Assembly: GCA_902778585.1 (NCBI GenBank)
Contig: CACYYD010000001.1
Span: 164,380-228,379, forward strand
Origin: an uncultured Eubacteriales bacterium
GTDB lineage: Bacteria; Bacillota; Clostridia; Peptostreptococcales; Anaerovoracaceae
Direction: 5' to 3'
Length of the DNA: 64,000 nucleotides
The notes beneath the pieces were generated by a model. The model was not told the origin of the DNA. It saw only the letters and a program-made list of their open reading frames with translations, and did not search any database. Position numbers and translations under genes: made by a program. Within the stretch, counting starts at the first letter, position 1. Each line of letters starts with the position of its first letter. Shown here piece after piece: positions 15,546 to 25,048 of this stretch.

Positions 15546-15564
15546 TATTTATCAGCGACTGTAA

Positions 15565-15604
15565 GGTGCCACTGATCCGTATCCGGCTCGGTGGCATTTT
15601 TTAT
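15565..15604 (+). terminator. Intrinsic terminator between ftsL and the PBP gene
   Basis: TGCCAC at 15567-15572 pairs with GTGGCA at 15591-15596, followed by TTTTTT. It would split the cluster transcript or let through only part of it. Confidence 0.8.
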
Positions 15605-15636
15605 AGAAGCGAGTCGCCTAAATAATGTATTTGGCT

Positions 15637-15665
15637 TTAAAAACCGCTACTATATATGGTATACT
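15637..15665 (+). promoter_or_regulatory. Probable internal promoter for the PBP-to-ftsQ genes
   Basis: TATACT at 15660-15665 with a weak TTAAAA at 15637-15642 (17-base spacer), right after the terminator. Confidence 0.5.
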
Positions 15666-15697
15666 GTATCGGTATATTTTTGTCCTGAAGGGGAAAG

Positions 15698-17734
15698 ATG
15701 AAAGCAGACAGAAAAAGGGAAAAGATACGCAGGCTGGCACTGGAGGCAAACACCGGTGTCATCACCAGTAAAAACCGCAACAGGCTTGCGGCCGGTTTTG
15801 CTGTTCTTCTTCTTGCCATCTTTGCGCTGATATTCCGGCTGGGATACTGGCAGATATATAAATCCGACGAACTCAAGGTGATGGCCATAGACATGCAGAA
15901 GGTCGACACCGAGATAGACCCTGTCAGAGGCGCTATATATGACTCCCGCATGAACACGCTCGCGGAGACCGTTACGGAGTACGAGCTTTATGCGTATACC
16001 CAGTTCCTGTACAAGGACGAAGGCGTAAGTTCGGATGACAAGGCGAAGGCTGTCCTCAGGCTCTCTGAGATCACTGGAAGGGATCCTGCCGAGATGCAGC
16101 AGCTCCTTGAAGGCGAGGAGAATCTCGTTCTGATAGGCGAGGGACTTACCAGGGAGCAGGTGGAAAAAGCACAGGAAGAATTCGGCGGAGACGTCATAGT
16201 AAAGACAAGGGCGGCCAGATATTATCCTAACGGCGCGTTCGCGGCGCAGGTCCTCGGAGGAGTCAATTCGGAAAACTCTGGACGCTCAGGACTTGAATAC
16301 GAATACAACTCGTCACTCGCCGGTGTCAAGGGAAGGGCCGTAAGGACCACTGACAGCAACGGAGACACTCTGTCAAACAGCAAGACGAGATACTATAAGG
16401 CCCAGGACGGCTACGGCATAGTAACTACGATCGACTCGGTAATTCAGCACTTTGTTGAGGATGCCCTGGAGAAAGGCATGAAGCGTACAGGAGCTGATGC
16501 CATAACCTGCATCGTCATGGAGCCTAAGACAGGCAACATACTTGCTCTGGCGACCACTCCGGAGTATGACCCGAACAACTCCTCACAGCCATCTGATCCT
16601 GCAGAGCTCGAAGCTTTCAAAGCCATGACTGACCAGGAACAGACGGACTATCTCAGCAATATGTGGAAGATAAACGCCGTGAGCGACGTGTATGAGCCGG
16701 GATCGACATTCAAGCTCATAGCTGCCGCGGCGGCCCTCGAATCCGGTCATGCCAATGACAGTTCGACATATACCTGCAAGGGCGGAATAAAGGTCGATGA
16801 CTACTACCTAAGGTGTCTGCATACGCATGGAAAGCAGACTCTCAAGGAGGCAGTCGGAAACTCGTGCAACCCGGCACTTGCCCAGGTAGCTCTGGACATG
16901 GGAGCCGAGACTTTCTACAACTACATAGATCTTTTCGGATTCTGCGACCAGACCGGAGTTGACCTCCCGGGTGAAGGTTACTCGATCGTAAAGGACCCTT
17001 CGACCATGGGAAATGTAGATCTCGCGACTACAGGCTACGGCCAGGGAATCGCGATAACTCCGCTCCAGATACTCTGCGCGGTCAACAGCCTCGGAAACGG
17101 CGGAGTCCTGATGAAGCCTAAGATCGTCAGCAAGATAGTCGATTCCAACGGCAACACCGTAGAAGAGATGAAGGACGTCGCTGTGAGGCAGGTAGTGTCC
17201 GAAGATACCGCGGCAAAGATGTGCGACATAATGGAATATTATGTTTCCGATGCGGGCGGAACAACAGCTTATGTGCCGGGCTTCAGACTCGGCGGAAAGA
17301 CCGGTACCGCGAACCGTGTATCCGGCAGATCATACAGCAGCGAAACAAATACGTCCTTCGTGGTCATGGCACCAATGGACGATCCTGCAATATCGATGAT
17401 CTGCATAGTGTACAGACCTAGAAAGGTACAGTACGGTGCTTACACCGCAGGACCTATCGTAAAGGAGATCAGCGAGAAGACCCTTGAATATCTGGGTGTT
17501 GAGCGCAAGTACACAGAGGAAGAAGAAAAGAAATCAAAGAAAGAACTCGTAAAGGTGCCTGACATCACCGGAATGGACAGCGCTGATGCCATCAGGAACC
17601 TCGAGCTGAACAAACTGAAATATACAGTAATGCCTGAGGATCAGAAGGGGCAGTCCTTCGTGGTAGTAGACCAGTATCCTAAGGCGGGCACAAAGGTGGA
17701 AAAGAATTCGATCGTATATATCTACAGCGAGTGA
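15698..17734 (+). CDS. Class B penicillin-binding protein with PASTA domain (FtsI/SpoVD type)
   Basis: 678 residues. One membrane anchor at about 34-54, then the PBP dimerisation region, then the transpeptidase with STFK (active Ser336), SCN 389-391 and KTGT 534-537. Residues about 618-678 form one PASTA domain (VPDITGMDSADAIRNLELNK onward). It cross-links septal peptidoglycan outside the membrane together with FtsW. A C-terminal PASTA domain is typical of SpoVD and of PBP2x-like division enzymes; whether it serves vegetative division, spore cortex or both cannot be told, since it seems to be the only such gene in the cluster. Start ATG follows AAGGGG. Confidence 0.93.
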   Translation: MKADRKREKIRRLALEANTGVITSKNRNRLAAGFAVLLLAIFALIFRLGYWQIYKSDELKVMAIDMQKVDTEIDPVRGAIYDSRMNTLAETVTEYELYAYTQFLYKDEGVSSDDKAKAVLRLSEITGRDPAEMQQLLEGEENLVLIGEGLTREQVEKAQEEFGGDVIVKTRAARYYPNGAFAAQVLGGVNSENSGRSGLEYEYNSSLAGVKGRAVRTTDSNGDTLSNSKTRYYKAQDGYGIVTTIDSVIQHFVEDALEKGMKRTGADAITCIVMEPKTGNILALATTPEYDPNNSSQPSDPAELEAFKAMTDQEQTDYLSNMWKINAVSDVYEPGSTFKLIAAAAALESGHANDSSTYTCKGGIKVDDYYLRCLHTHGKQTLKEAVGNSCNPALAQVALDMGAETFYNYIDLFGFCDQTGVDLPGEGYSIVKDPSTMGNVDLATTGYGQGIAITPLQILCAVNSLGNGGVLMKPKIVSKIVDSNGNTVEEMKDVAVRQVVSEDTAAKMCDIMEYYVSDAGGTTAYVPGFRLGGKTGTANRVSGRSYSSETNTSFVVMAPMDDPAISMICIVYRPRKVQYGAYTAGPIVKEISEKTLEYLGVERKYTEEEEKKSKKELVKVPDITGMDSADAIRNLELNKLKYTVMPEDQKGQSFVVVDQYPKAGTKVEKNSIVYIYSE

Positions 17735-17767
17735 TATCTACGGCAGAACGGAGAGCAGACAGAGAAA

Positions 17768-18754
17768 ATGATACACAGTCACGGAATCGCAGCATATGCA
17801 CTTATAGCAGCAATCGCTTTCGCAGTTTCAATGCTGGTGACGGCGAGGATGATACCGCTTCTCAAGGAGAAGCAGTTCGGCCAGTTCATACGTGAGGAGG
17901 GACCTCAGGCACATCTCAGCAAGGCCGGGACTCCTACCATGGGCGGAATAGCGTTCGTTCTGGGTATCACGGTCGCCATCGTGGTGAGCATGTTTATGCC
18001 GGGCAGCGATACTACGGGGAAGATCGCTATACTCCTGAGCATGTTCGCTTTCGGAGCGATAGGATTCATCGACGACTACAATAAGGTAGCCAAAAAGCAG
18101 AACGAGGGTCTTACACCGAAGCAGAAACTCGTGCTTCAGGCAGTGTTCGGTCTTGCTCTTGCCGTCTTCATGATGGTAAAGGAGGGCACCACGATGCTCA
18201 TACCGTTTATCGGAAAGACTGTCGATATCGGACTGTTCTACATACCGTTCGTGATGTTCATCGAAGTCGCCATGGCCAATGCCGTAAACCTTACGGACGG
18301 CCTTGACGGGCTGGCATCTAGCACTTCGGCCATAGTTGCATGCACCTTTGCCGTGATAGGCATGACTGTGGGCAGCGGAAACGAAGCGATGGCAGTGGCA
18401 GGACAGGCTGTATTTGGCAGCCTGCTGGGATTCCTGCTCTACAACCATTATCCGGCAAAGATATTCATGGGAGACACGGGCTCTATGGCTCTCGGCGGCG
18501 TGCTGTCGGCAATGGCCATAGTCGGACATATGGAGTGGCTGCTCCCTATAGCAGGCCTCATCTATGTCATTGAGGCTCTCTCAGTCATCATACAGGTAAC
18601 ATATTTCAAAAAGACCGGCGGCAAAAGAATATTCAGAATGGCGCCGATACATCATCACTTTGAGCTCGGCGGATGGCACGAGACCAAAGTAGTAAGGGTG
18701 TTCTGCCTTTTCACTCTGGTGTGCTGCATCATAGCCTGGCTCTCAGTCAGATAA
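17768..18754 (+). CDS. mraY: Phospho-N-acetylmuramoyl-pentapeptide transferase MraY
   Basis: 328 residues with about ten membrane segments. It transfers phospho-MurNAc-pentapeptide from UDP to undecaprenyl phosphate, making lipid I. Family motifs: HLSKAGTPTMGG at 49-60, the Asp pair IDDYN at 101-105, NLTDGLDG at 174-181, FMGDTGSMALGG, and MAPIHHHFELGGWHE near the C terminus. The ribosome site is weak (AGAGAAA). It follows the PBP gene directly; murE and murF, often located here, are missing. Confidence 0.96.
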   Translation: MIHSHGIAAYALIAAIAFAVSMLVTARMIPLLKEKQFGQFIREEGPQAHLSKAGTPTMGGIAFVLGITVAIVVSMFMPGSDTTGKIAILLSMFAFGAIGFIDDYNKVAKKQNEGLTPKQKLVLQAVFGLALAVFMMVKEGTTMLIPFIGKTVDIGLFYIPFVMFIEVAMANAVNLTDGLDGLASSTSAIVACTFAVIGMTVGSGNEAMAVAGQAVFGSLLGFLLYNHYPAKIFMGDTGSMALGGVLSAMAIVGHMEWLLPIAGLIYVIEALSVIIQVTYFKKTGGKRIFRMAPIHHHFELGGWHETKVVRVFCLFTLVCCIIAWLSVR

Positions 18755-18777
18755 AACAAAAAGAGGGATAAAGTGAA

Positions 18778-20163
18778 ATGAAACGAGGAACAGAATACAA
18801 GCAGATACTGAAGGGAAGAAGAGTCCTTGTGGTAGGGCTCGGAAAATCCGGAAAGGCTGCCGCCAGAGCTCTCAAAGGAGCGGGCGCGATCGTGGAGGTC
18901 CAGGATTCGCAGACGGCAGACAAGCTGGATACGCAGTTCCTGCAGTACATGCAGAATGAAGAGATCAGGTCGTACCTCGGCACAAAGCCCGAGGATATGA
19001 CGGCATACGACATGCTCGTGCTGAGCCCGGGCGTGCCGCCTGCACTTGATTACATAGAAGAGGCACGCAAAGCCGGAACTGAGATAATAGGCGAGCTCGA
19101 ACTTGCCTACAGAGTCGGAGAAGGCCATTTTATCGCCATTACAGGCACAAACGGCAAGACAACGACAACTACACTGGTAGGTGAGATATTCAAGGCTGCA
19201 GGGCTTAATACGGCCGTTGTAGGCAACATCGGAGAACCTGTAGTAGCAGCGGCGGACGGAAGCACGGAGGACGACTGGCTCATCACTGAGGTATCGTCGT
19301 TCCAGCTCGAGACCGTCTCTGAGTTCAGACCTGAAGTCTCTGCGATACTGAATCTCACGCCTGACCATCTCAACAGACACGGAAGCATGGAGGCTTACGG
19401 ACAGGCTAAGGCGAGAATAGCGGCAAAACAGACTGAAGACGATTTCATGATCATCAATCTGGACGATCCTCAGGCATATGCGCTTTCAAAGGATACCGCC
19501 GCAAAGGTCATACCTTTCAGCAGAAAGGAAGAACCGGAGACCGGAGCATATCTTGACGATACAAGCATTATCGTTAAAGACCTTGACGGCAGGAAGCATT
19601 TCATTTGTGACAGGTCCGATCTCAGGATCATAGGCAACCACAACGTAGAAAACGTGCTGGCAGCAGCTGCTATTGCATTCTATGCAGGCATTGATCCTGA
19701 GGTGATCTCGGCTTCGATCAAGGAATTCCCGGGCGTAGAGCACAGGATCGAATTCTGCGGAAGAGTGGACGATGTTGATTATTACAATGACTCGAAGGGC
19801 ACCAATGTAGATGCTGCAGTCATAGCACTCAAAGCCCTCGAAAACGGCATCATCCTCATAGCCGGCGGCGATGCCAAGAGCCAGGACTTTACAGAGCTGG
19901 CAAACCATTTTGACGGATGCGTAGAGGCACTCGTCCTTCTCGGAAGAGACGCTTACATGATAGAAGAAGCCGCCAGAAAGGCCGGTTTTACGAATATCTA
20001 TAACTGCAAGGACATGCCGGAGTGCGTTCGCAAGGCAGCAGAGCTTGCAAGACCGGGAGAAAAGGTACTTCTCTCACCGGCATGTGCAAGCTGGGATATG
20101 TACGATAATTTTGAGCAGAGAGGCAGACACTTCAAGCAATGCATAAGGGAGATGCTGAGGTAA
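18778..20163 (+). CDS. murD: UDP-N-acetylmuramoylalanine--D-glutamate ligase MurD
   Basis: 461 residues. It adds D-glutamate to UDP-MurNAc-L-Ala in the cytoplasm, using ATP. Motifs: N-terminal Rossmann start VLVVGLGKSGKAAARAL, ATP loop ITGTNGKTTTTTLVG near 120-134, LNLTPDHLNRH near 190, VEHRIEFCGRVDDVDYYNDSKGTN region with Y-N-D-S-K-G-T-N, and LLSPACASWDMYDNFEQRG at the C terminus, which is diagnostic. The last codons overlap the ftsW start. Confidence 0.96.
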   Translation: MKRGTEYKQILKGRRVLVVGLGKSGKAAARALKGAGAIVEVQDSQTADKLDTQFLQYMQNEEIRSYLGTKPEDMTAYDMLVLSPGVPPALDYIEEARKAGTEIIGELELAYRVGEGHFIAITGTNGKTTTTTLVGEIFKAAGLNTAVVGNIGEPVVAAADGSTEDDWLITEVSSFQLETVSEFRPEVSAILNLTPDHLNRHGSMEAYGQAKARIAAKQTEDDFMIINLDDPQAYALSKDTAAKVIPFSRKEEPETGAYLDDTSIIVKDLDGRKHFICDRSDLRIIGNHNVENVLAAAAIAFYAGIDPEVISASIKEFPGVEHRIEFCGRVDDVDYYNDSKGTNVDAAVIALKALENGIILIAGGDAKSQDFTELANHFDGCVEALVLLGRDAYMIEEAARKAGFTNIYNCKDMPECVRKAAELARPGEKVLLSPACASWDMYDNFEQRGRHFKQCIREMLR

Positions 20164-21392
20164 AAAAACTGAGCAGAGCCGAAAAAGCCGAAAGGCGCAG
20201 AGCCATCAGAAACGACAGAAGAGGAAAGAATAAAAAGCAGAAGACTTCTGTCACACAGGAAGCGAAAAGCTTCGGGCGCGGACTCGGCAGGGTAATAGGC
20301 GGCTACGACTTCGGAGTAGTCGTGCTTGTTATGCTTCTTTCTCTTTTCGGAGTTGCGATGGTATTCAGCGCGGGCTACTACCAGACCATCAATTCACCTA
20401 CGCCTAATCCGACATACTATCTGGTAAGGCAGCTTATCTGGGTGAGTTCGGGATTCCTGATAATGCTGATAGTCGCCAATATCGACTATCACAGGTATAT
20501 GAAAGTAAGCGGTGCGATCATGGCTCTGAGCGTGGCGCTCCTCGTCGTGGTAATCCTTACGAGTTCCACGGTAGGAGGAGCTCAGCGAGGCATTTACATC
20601 GTCGGTGTCGGAGTCACTCCGAGTGAGTTCTCCAAGGTCGCTATGATCCTGTTCACGTCATGCTATCTCATAAAGGATCCATCAAACATAAGGACGGCGA
20701 AGGGGCTAGCCGTACTGATCGCGGTAATGGCAGTGCACTTCTTCCTGATCGTAGAGCAGCCTAACCTCTCTACGGCTATCGTAATCGTTGCCATCATGAT
20801 AGCTCTAATGCTGGTTGCCGGACTGAATCTGGCGTTCCTGATACTTCCGCTCGCAGCCGGCGTTGCGGGTTATTTCTACATCATGACAGCCAAGACACCT
20901 GAACACTGGTACAACAGGATCTCGAGCTTCATGGATCCGTTTGCGGACAGGCAGGGAACCGGTTATCAGGTGACACAGGGACTCATAGCTCTCGGAAACG
21001 GAGGGATCAAGGGACTCGGCTTCGGACGGAGCGTTGCTAAGAACCTCTATCTGCCAGAGCCTCAGAATGACTTTATTCTTGCCGTTATAGGCGAGGAACT
21101 CGGATATATAGGGATCGTGGTACTGATGCTGGTCTATATAGTCCTGCTTTTCAGGATATTCATGGTAGCGCTCAGGGCAAAGGACAGACTGGGCTTTTAC
21201 ATCGCGACGGGAGTCGGAGTAATGCTCGGGCTCCAGGTCATCATAAATGTGGCCGTAGTTACCTCATCCATGCCTGCGACAGGTATCACTCTTCCGTTCA
21301 TAAGCTACGGAGGCACATCGATATGGTCATTCATGATAGCCACCGGACTTGTTCTGAATGTTTCAAAAAAGCGAAGGTCTGAATTGCAATGA
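20139..21392 (+). CDS. ftsW: Lipid II glycan polymerase FtsW
   Basis: 417 residues of the SEDS family with a basic N-terminal tail of about 50 residues, then ten or so membrane segments. FtsW polymerises lipid II at the septum with its cognate class B PBP, here probably the gene at 15698. Motifs: GVTPSEFSKVAMI, YQVTQGLIALGNGGIKGLGFG, LPEPQNDFILAVIGEELG and LPFISYGGTS, all typical. Start ATG at 20139 overlaps murD by 25 bases; no better start is visible downstream. FtsW rather than RodA is chosen from its place between murD and murG. Confidence 0.93.
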   Translation: MHKGDAEVKKLSRAEKAERRRAIRNDRRGKNKKQKTSVTQEAKSFGRGLGRVIGGYDFGVVVLVMLLSLFGVAMVFSAGYYQTINSPTPNPTYYLVRQLIWVSSGFLIMLIVANIDYHRYMKVSGAIMALSVALLVVVILTSSTVGGAQRGIYIVGVGVTPSEFSKVAMILFTSCYLIKDPSNIRTAKGLAVLIAVMAVHFFLIVEQPNLSTAIVIVAIMIALMLVAGLNLAFLILPLAAGVAGYFYIMTAKTPEHWYNRISSFMDPFADRQGTGYQVTQGLIALGNGGIKGLGFGRSVAKNLYLPEPQNDFILAVIGEELGYIGIVVLMLVYIVLLFRIFMVALRAKDRLGFYIATGVGVMLGLQVIINVAVVTSSMPATGITLPFISYGGTSIWSFMIATGLVLNVSKKRRSELQ

Positions 21393-22489
21393 AAATAGTT
21401 CTTACAGGAGGATGCACGGGCGGACACATCTACCCGGCATTGGCGATAGGCGATAAATTCAGAGCAGAGGATCCGTCCTCTGAAGTTATTTATGTTGCAA
21501 AGGGAGAGGATCTTGAGCGTCAGATAATCCCGGCTCACGGATACGAACTCCTTGAAGTGGATTCCACATGGTTTGAGAGAAGCGATCCGGCCAGGATGTT
21601 GGTCACGCTCAGAAGGACCATGAACGGCAGGCGCTCAGCCATAAAGATAATGAAAAAATTCAGGCCTGATGCGGTCATAAGCACGGGCAGCTTCGTAAGC
21701 GTACCGGTCGTACTGGCAGCCAACAGGCTGGGTATCCCGGTATATATACATGAGCAGAACGGCTTCCCGGGAATATCCAACAGGATAGCTGCGATGAAAG
21801 CCAGGAAGGTATTCCTCGGCTTCGAATCAGCCCGCGAACACTTCAAAAGACAAGACAATATAGTGTACAGCGGAAACCCAGTCAGAGCGGAATTTGACGG
21901 CAGAGACAAGGCTGCTGACAGGGAGGCTCTTGGGATCCCGGCGGATGATCTGGTCATCCTCGTGTTCGGCGGAAGCCTCGGATCCGAGACGACCAACATG
22001 GTGGGCGAGACCATCGCGAGGGAGTATGCCGGAAGACCGGGATATACGGTCATCTGGGGAACCGGAAAGGAGTACTACGAAGAGATCAGCGCTCGCCTGA
22101 AGGAGGAAGGCTTTGCGCCTGACAATGTCAGGATAAGCGCGTATATAAGCGACATGCCTGCCCAGCTCTCAGCATGCGACATCATCGTCAGCAGGAGCGG
22201 TGCTCTTTCTACCGCGGAGACTACGATGGCAGGACGTGCGGCGATATTTATCCCGTCGCCTAACGTGACCGCCGACCATCAGTATTACAACGCTAAGGCA
22301 GTTGCAGATGCGGGCGGCGCCGTGATCGTGAGAGAATCCGGCGATGTCGCGGGAAGAGTGCTCTCCATAGTCAGAGAGCTCGACGCTGACAGAGGCATGA
22401 TAAAAACGATGTCCGAGAAGAGCCGCAGTGTAGCCCCCGTCGATGCCACGGATATCATTTACAGGACGGTAATGGAGACTTACAGGTAG
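21389..22489 (+). CDS. murG: UDP-GlcNAc:lipid I GlcNAc transferase MurG
   Basis: 366 residues. It adds GlcNAc to lipid I on the inner membrane face to make lipid II. The N-terminal glycine-rich loop GGCTGGHIYPALA at 7-19, YIHEQNGFPGISNR near 122, FGGSLGSETTN near 193 and SRSGALSTAETTMAG near 270 are MurG hallmarks. Its ATG overlaps the ftsW stop (ATGA), so translation is coupled. Only 4 bases separate it from ftsQ. Confidence 0.96.
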   Translation: MKIVLTGGCTGGHIYPALAIGDKFRAEDPSSEVIYVAKGEDLERQIIPAHGYELLEVDSTWFERSDPARMLVTLRRTMNGRRSAIKIMKKFRPDAVISTGSFVSVPVVLAANRLGIPVYIHEQNGFPGISNRIAAMKARKVFLGFESAREHFKRQDNIVYSGNPVRAEFDGRDKAADREALGIPADDLVILVFGGSLGSETTNMVGETIAREYAGRPGYTVIWGTGKEYYEEISARLKEEGFAPDNVRISAYISDMPAQLSACDIIVSRSGALSTAETTMAGRAAIFIPSPNVTADHQYYNAKAVADAGGAVIVRESGDVAGRVLSIVRELDADRGMIKTMSEKSRSVAPVDATDIIYRTVMETYR

Positions 22490-22493
22490 AGGA

Positions 22494-23735
22494 TTGGAAG
22501 AAGAAAGAAAGACCCTCGAACTGAATATTGAAGATAATGCCGGCGGGCAGGATGAGAGTCCCGGCGGAGTTACAAACGATACGATCGAATACACGCTTCT
22601 TGTGCACGAGATCCCCGAACTCCTGAAAGAGCAGGAGGCTCTGGAGGCCGCACAGGACGCGGCGCCGGAGGTGATTCCTGCGGAGGCGGTTTCTGCCGGA
22701 GATACTGAACAGGAGACAGAGGCGGAGCCGGCAGGTGTGAGCGATGAAACGATCGAGTACACTTTGCTTGCGCATGAGATCCCGACGCTTATCCGGGAAG
22801 GATATGTGCCTAAGGGTCCTGAGTCTGAAAAAGCAGAGCCGGAAAAAACCGGAGGGCAGTCCGGCGAAGCGGAAGCGGATGATCAGGATCAGACAGGGAA
22901 TACGGTCTCTGACGACGAGAGGAAGACAAAATACGGGCTTCCGGTAGACAGACCTGAGACCAAAGAGCTTGCCTACAAGATGGAGGCGCGCCGCCGCTAT
23001 AAGGAAAGAAAAAGGCGCAGCTTCAGGACGCGCTTCTATGTGGGCATCACACTGATCGTGCTGCTTATAGCCTTTGCCATATTGTCCGTATCGGGAATAT
23101 TCACCGTGGATTCGATCGAAGTAAGGGGAAATACCCATTACTCGGCAGAAGAGATCATAAACATGGGTCATGCTGTACCTGGACGCAACCTGATATACCA
23201 TGCCAACAAAGAGGAGATAACGGGATATCTTGAGCAGAACCCGTATATCAAGACTGCAAAGGTATCACGCAAGCTACCGTCGACTCTGGTCATAAGCGTG
23301 ACTGAGAGGACCGAGCGGCTGGCCTTCGGATATGACGATGACTACCTCATCATGGATGAGGACGGCATACTGCTGAAGAAGACCAGAAACGAGCCTAAGA
23401 TAACACTCGTTGAAGGTCTGGTGGTCAGCAGGATAAAGCTAGGCGAAAAGATAGGGACTGAGGACAACGAAAGATTCAACAAGGTCCTTGAGCTTGTGCA
23501 GAAAACGGCCAAGGCAGACCTGTATTTTGTAAAGATCGACATCTCAAGCGAGAAGAGAGTAAAGGCATATATTTACGATACGCTGGCAGTCAGGACGGAT
23601 TATGACACACTGATAGCCAATATCGAAAACGGAAGGCTGCATCTGGTGCTCGAGAACCTGTTTGCGGACGGGATCGAAAGGGGTACGATCACCTTCGACG
23701 AAGACGGGACCGCTTCCTTCCAGCCGACGATATAG
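22494..23735 (+). CDS. ftsQ: FtsQ/DivIB cell-division protein with duplicated cytoplasmic motif
   Basis: 413 residues, longer than most DivIB. Residues 1-180 are an acidic cytoplasmic tail; 181-203 form the single membrane segment; 203 to about 272 are the POTRA domain (FTVDSIEVRGNTHYSAEEI), followed by the FtsQ beta domain (VSRKLPSTLVISVTER). It scaffolds the septal synthase with FtsL and DivIC. The tail contains a 22-residue motif twice, at 25-46 and 81-102, with the core DTIEYTLLVHEIP and ETIEYTLLAHEIP (15 of 22 positions identical). I know of no such repeat in this family. Start is TTG at 22494, with AGGTAGAGG immediately before; spacing is tight, so the exact start is uncertain. A hairpin follows the stop codon. 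Confidence 0.88.
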   Translation: MEEERKTLELNIEDNAGGQDESPGGVTNDTIEYTLLVHEIPELLKEQEALEAAQDAAPEVIPAEAVSAGDTEQETEAEPAGVSDETIEYTLLAHEIPTLIREGYVPKGPESEKAEPEKTGGQSGEAEADDQDQTGNTVSDDERKTKYGLPVDRPETKELAYKMEARRRYKERKRRSFRTRFYVGITLIVLLIAFAILSVSGIFTVDSIEVRGNTHYSAEEIINMGHAVPGRNLIYHANKEEITGYLEQNPYIKTAKVSRKLPSTLVISVTERTERLAFGYDDDYLIMDEDGILLKKTRNEPKITLVEGLVVSRIKLGEKIGTEDNERFNKVLELVQKTAKADLYFVKIDISSEKRVKAYIYDTLAVRTDYDTLIANIENGRLHLVLENLFADGIERGTITFDEDGTASFQPTI

Positions 23736-23768
23736 TTAACAAGTAATTGTGTCTAGCTAAGCAAATAC

Positions 23769-23818
23769 ACCCTAAATGTTGTGGTTTTTTACTAAAAACT
23801 AATGCATTCAGGGTTTTG
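23769..23818 (+). terminator. Probable terminator between ftsQ and ftsZ
   Basis: ACCCTAAATG at 23769-23778 pairs with CATTCAGGGT at 23805-23814 with one mismatch; an inner GTTTTT/AAAAAC stem extends it. The tail is only TTTT G. Confidence 0.55.
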
Positions 23819-23843
23819 ATATGTTACTATTACCATATATATT
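23816..23843 (+). promoter_or_regulatory. Probable ftsZ promoter
   Basis: TTGATA at 23816-23821, spacer of 16 bases, TATATT at 23838-23843. It overlaps the end of the hairpin after ftsQ and is followed by a strong GAGGAGG ribosome site. Confidence 0.6.
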
Positions 23844-23874
23844 TATGAGTATATCAATTTGAGGAGGACTAATT

Positions 23875-25023
23875 ATGGAATTTGTTTCCGACTTTGTATC
23901 AGAACCGGATAGCGCAGCTATCATTAAAGTAGTCGGAATCGGCGGCGGCGGATGCAATGCCATCAACCGCATGGTTGATGCCGGACTGCAGGGCGTGACA
24001 TTCATTGGCGTCAATACAGACAGGCAGGCTCTTTCGAGATGTAAGGCTGAGATAAAGATCCAGCTCGGCGAAAAGATCACGGGAGGCCGCGGAGCAGGAG
24101 CTAACCCTGAGGTAGGTCAGAAGGCTGCCGAGGAATCGATCGACGAAGTGATCGCTAACATCCAGGATGCCGACATGGTATTCATTACTGCCGGAATGGG
24201 CGGCGGCACAGGTACAGGAGCAGCTCCTATCATCGCAAAGGCATCGATGGACTGCGGAGCTCTTACAGTAGCTGTAGTCACAAAGCCTTTCACATTCGAG
24301 GGCAAGAAGCGCTGGAACCGCGCTGCAAAGGGCATCCAGTATCTCAGCAACTTTGTTGACTCGCTGGTCATCATCCCTAATGACAAGCTGATCGACTCGA
24401 GCGAAAAGAACACATCGATGCTCGAGGCATTTGCAATGGCAGATGACGTTCTCAGAAAGGGTGTTCAGGGAATCTCCGACCTCATCTCCGAGTACGGTCT
24501 CGTAAACGTAGACTTTGCAGATGTCAGAACAGTCATGGAGGGCCGCGGTGTGGCTCACATGGGTGTCGGTACAGGCGAGGGAGACGACAAGATCGAACAG
24601 GCTATCCAGAACGCGATCCACAGCCCGCTGCTCGAGACATCGATATCCGGTGCGAAGTCCATTCTGCTTTATGTGACAGGCGGATACGACATGGGAATGC
24701 TCGACATCAACACTATCGCAGACAGAGTACAGAGCGAAGCAGATGCAGATGCCAACATCATCTTCGGTGCTACTATCAGCGAGGATATGACAAACAAGAT
24801 CTCCGTGACCATCATCGCTACGGACTTCGGCAGAGCAACTGAAGGACTGGACGAAGTCAGCATCGCTCCGAGCCCTGAGAGAGACACTCTTGCAACCGCA
24901 AAGAGGATCACCGTTGACGGTCTTGACGCTGTAGAGGTCGAGCTTGGCGAGCTCTTCGATGGCAGCAGCAACGCTCCGTCAGGCAGTTCAGACGATTTTG
25001 ATATCCCTGAATTCCTCAAATAA
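23875..25023 (+). CDS. ftsZ: Cell-division GTPase FtsZ
   Basis: 382 residues. Tubulin-like GTPase that forms the Z ring at mid-cell. N-terminal [17 protein letters not shown] signature GGGTGTG at 109-115, [13 protein letters not shown]7-loop region near 208, and a linker ending in the conserved C-terminal peptide [10 protein letters not shown], which binds partners such as FtsA, SepF and ZapA-linked factors. It is preceded by its own promoter and the strongest ribosome site of the cluster, fitting a high expression level. ftsA is not next to it. Confidence 0.97.
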   Translation: MEFVSDFVSEPDSAAIIKVVGIGGGGCNAINRMVDAGLQGVTFIGVNTDRQALSRCKAEIKIQLGEKITGGRGAGANPEVGQKAAEESIDEVIANIQDADMVFITAGMGGGTGTGAAPIIAKASMDCGALTVAVVTKPFTFEGKKRWNRAAKGIQYLSNFVDSLVIIPNDKLIDSSEKNTSMLEAFAMADDVLRKGVQGISDLISEYGLVNVDFADVRTVMEGRGVAHMGVGTGEGDDKIEQAIQNAIHSPLLETSISGAKSILLYVTGGYDMGMLDINTIADRVQSEADADANIIFGATISEDMTNKISVTIIATDFGRATEGLDEVSIAPSPERDTLATAKRITVDGLDAVEVELGELFDGSSNAPSGSSDDFDIPEFLK

Positions 25024-25048
25024 GAGAGAGATCTGACGGCTGCACAAG

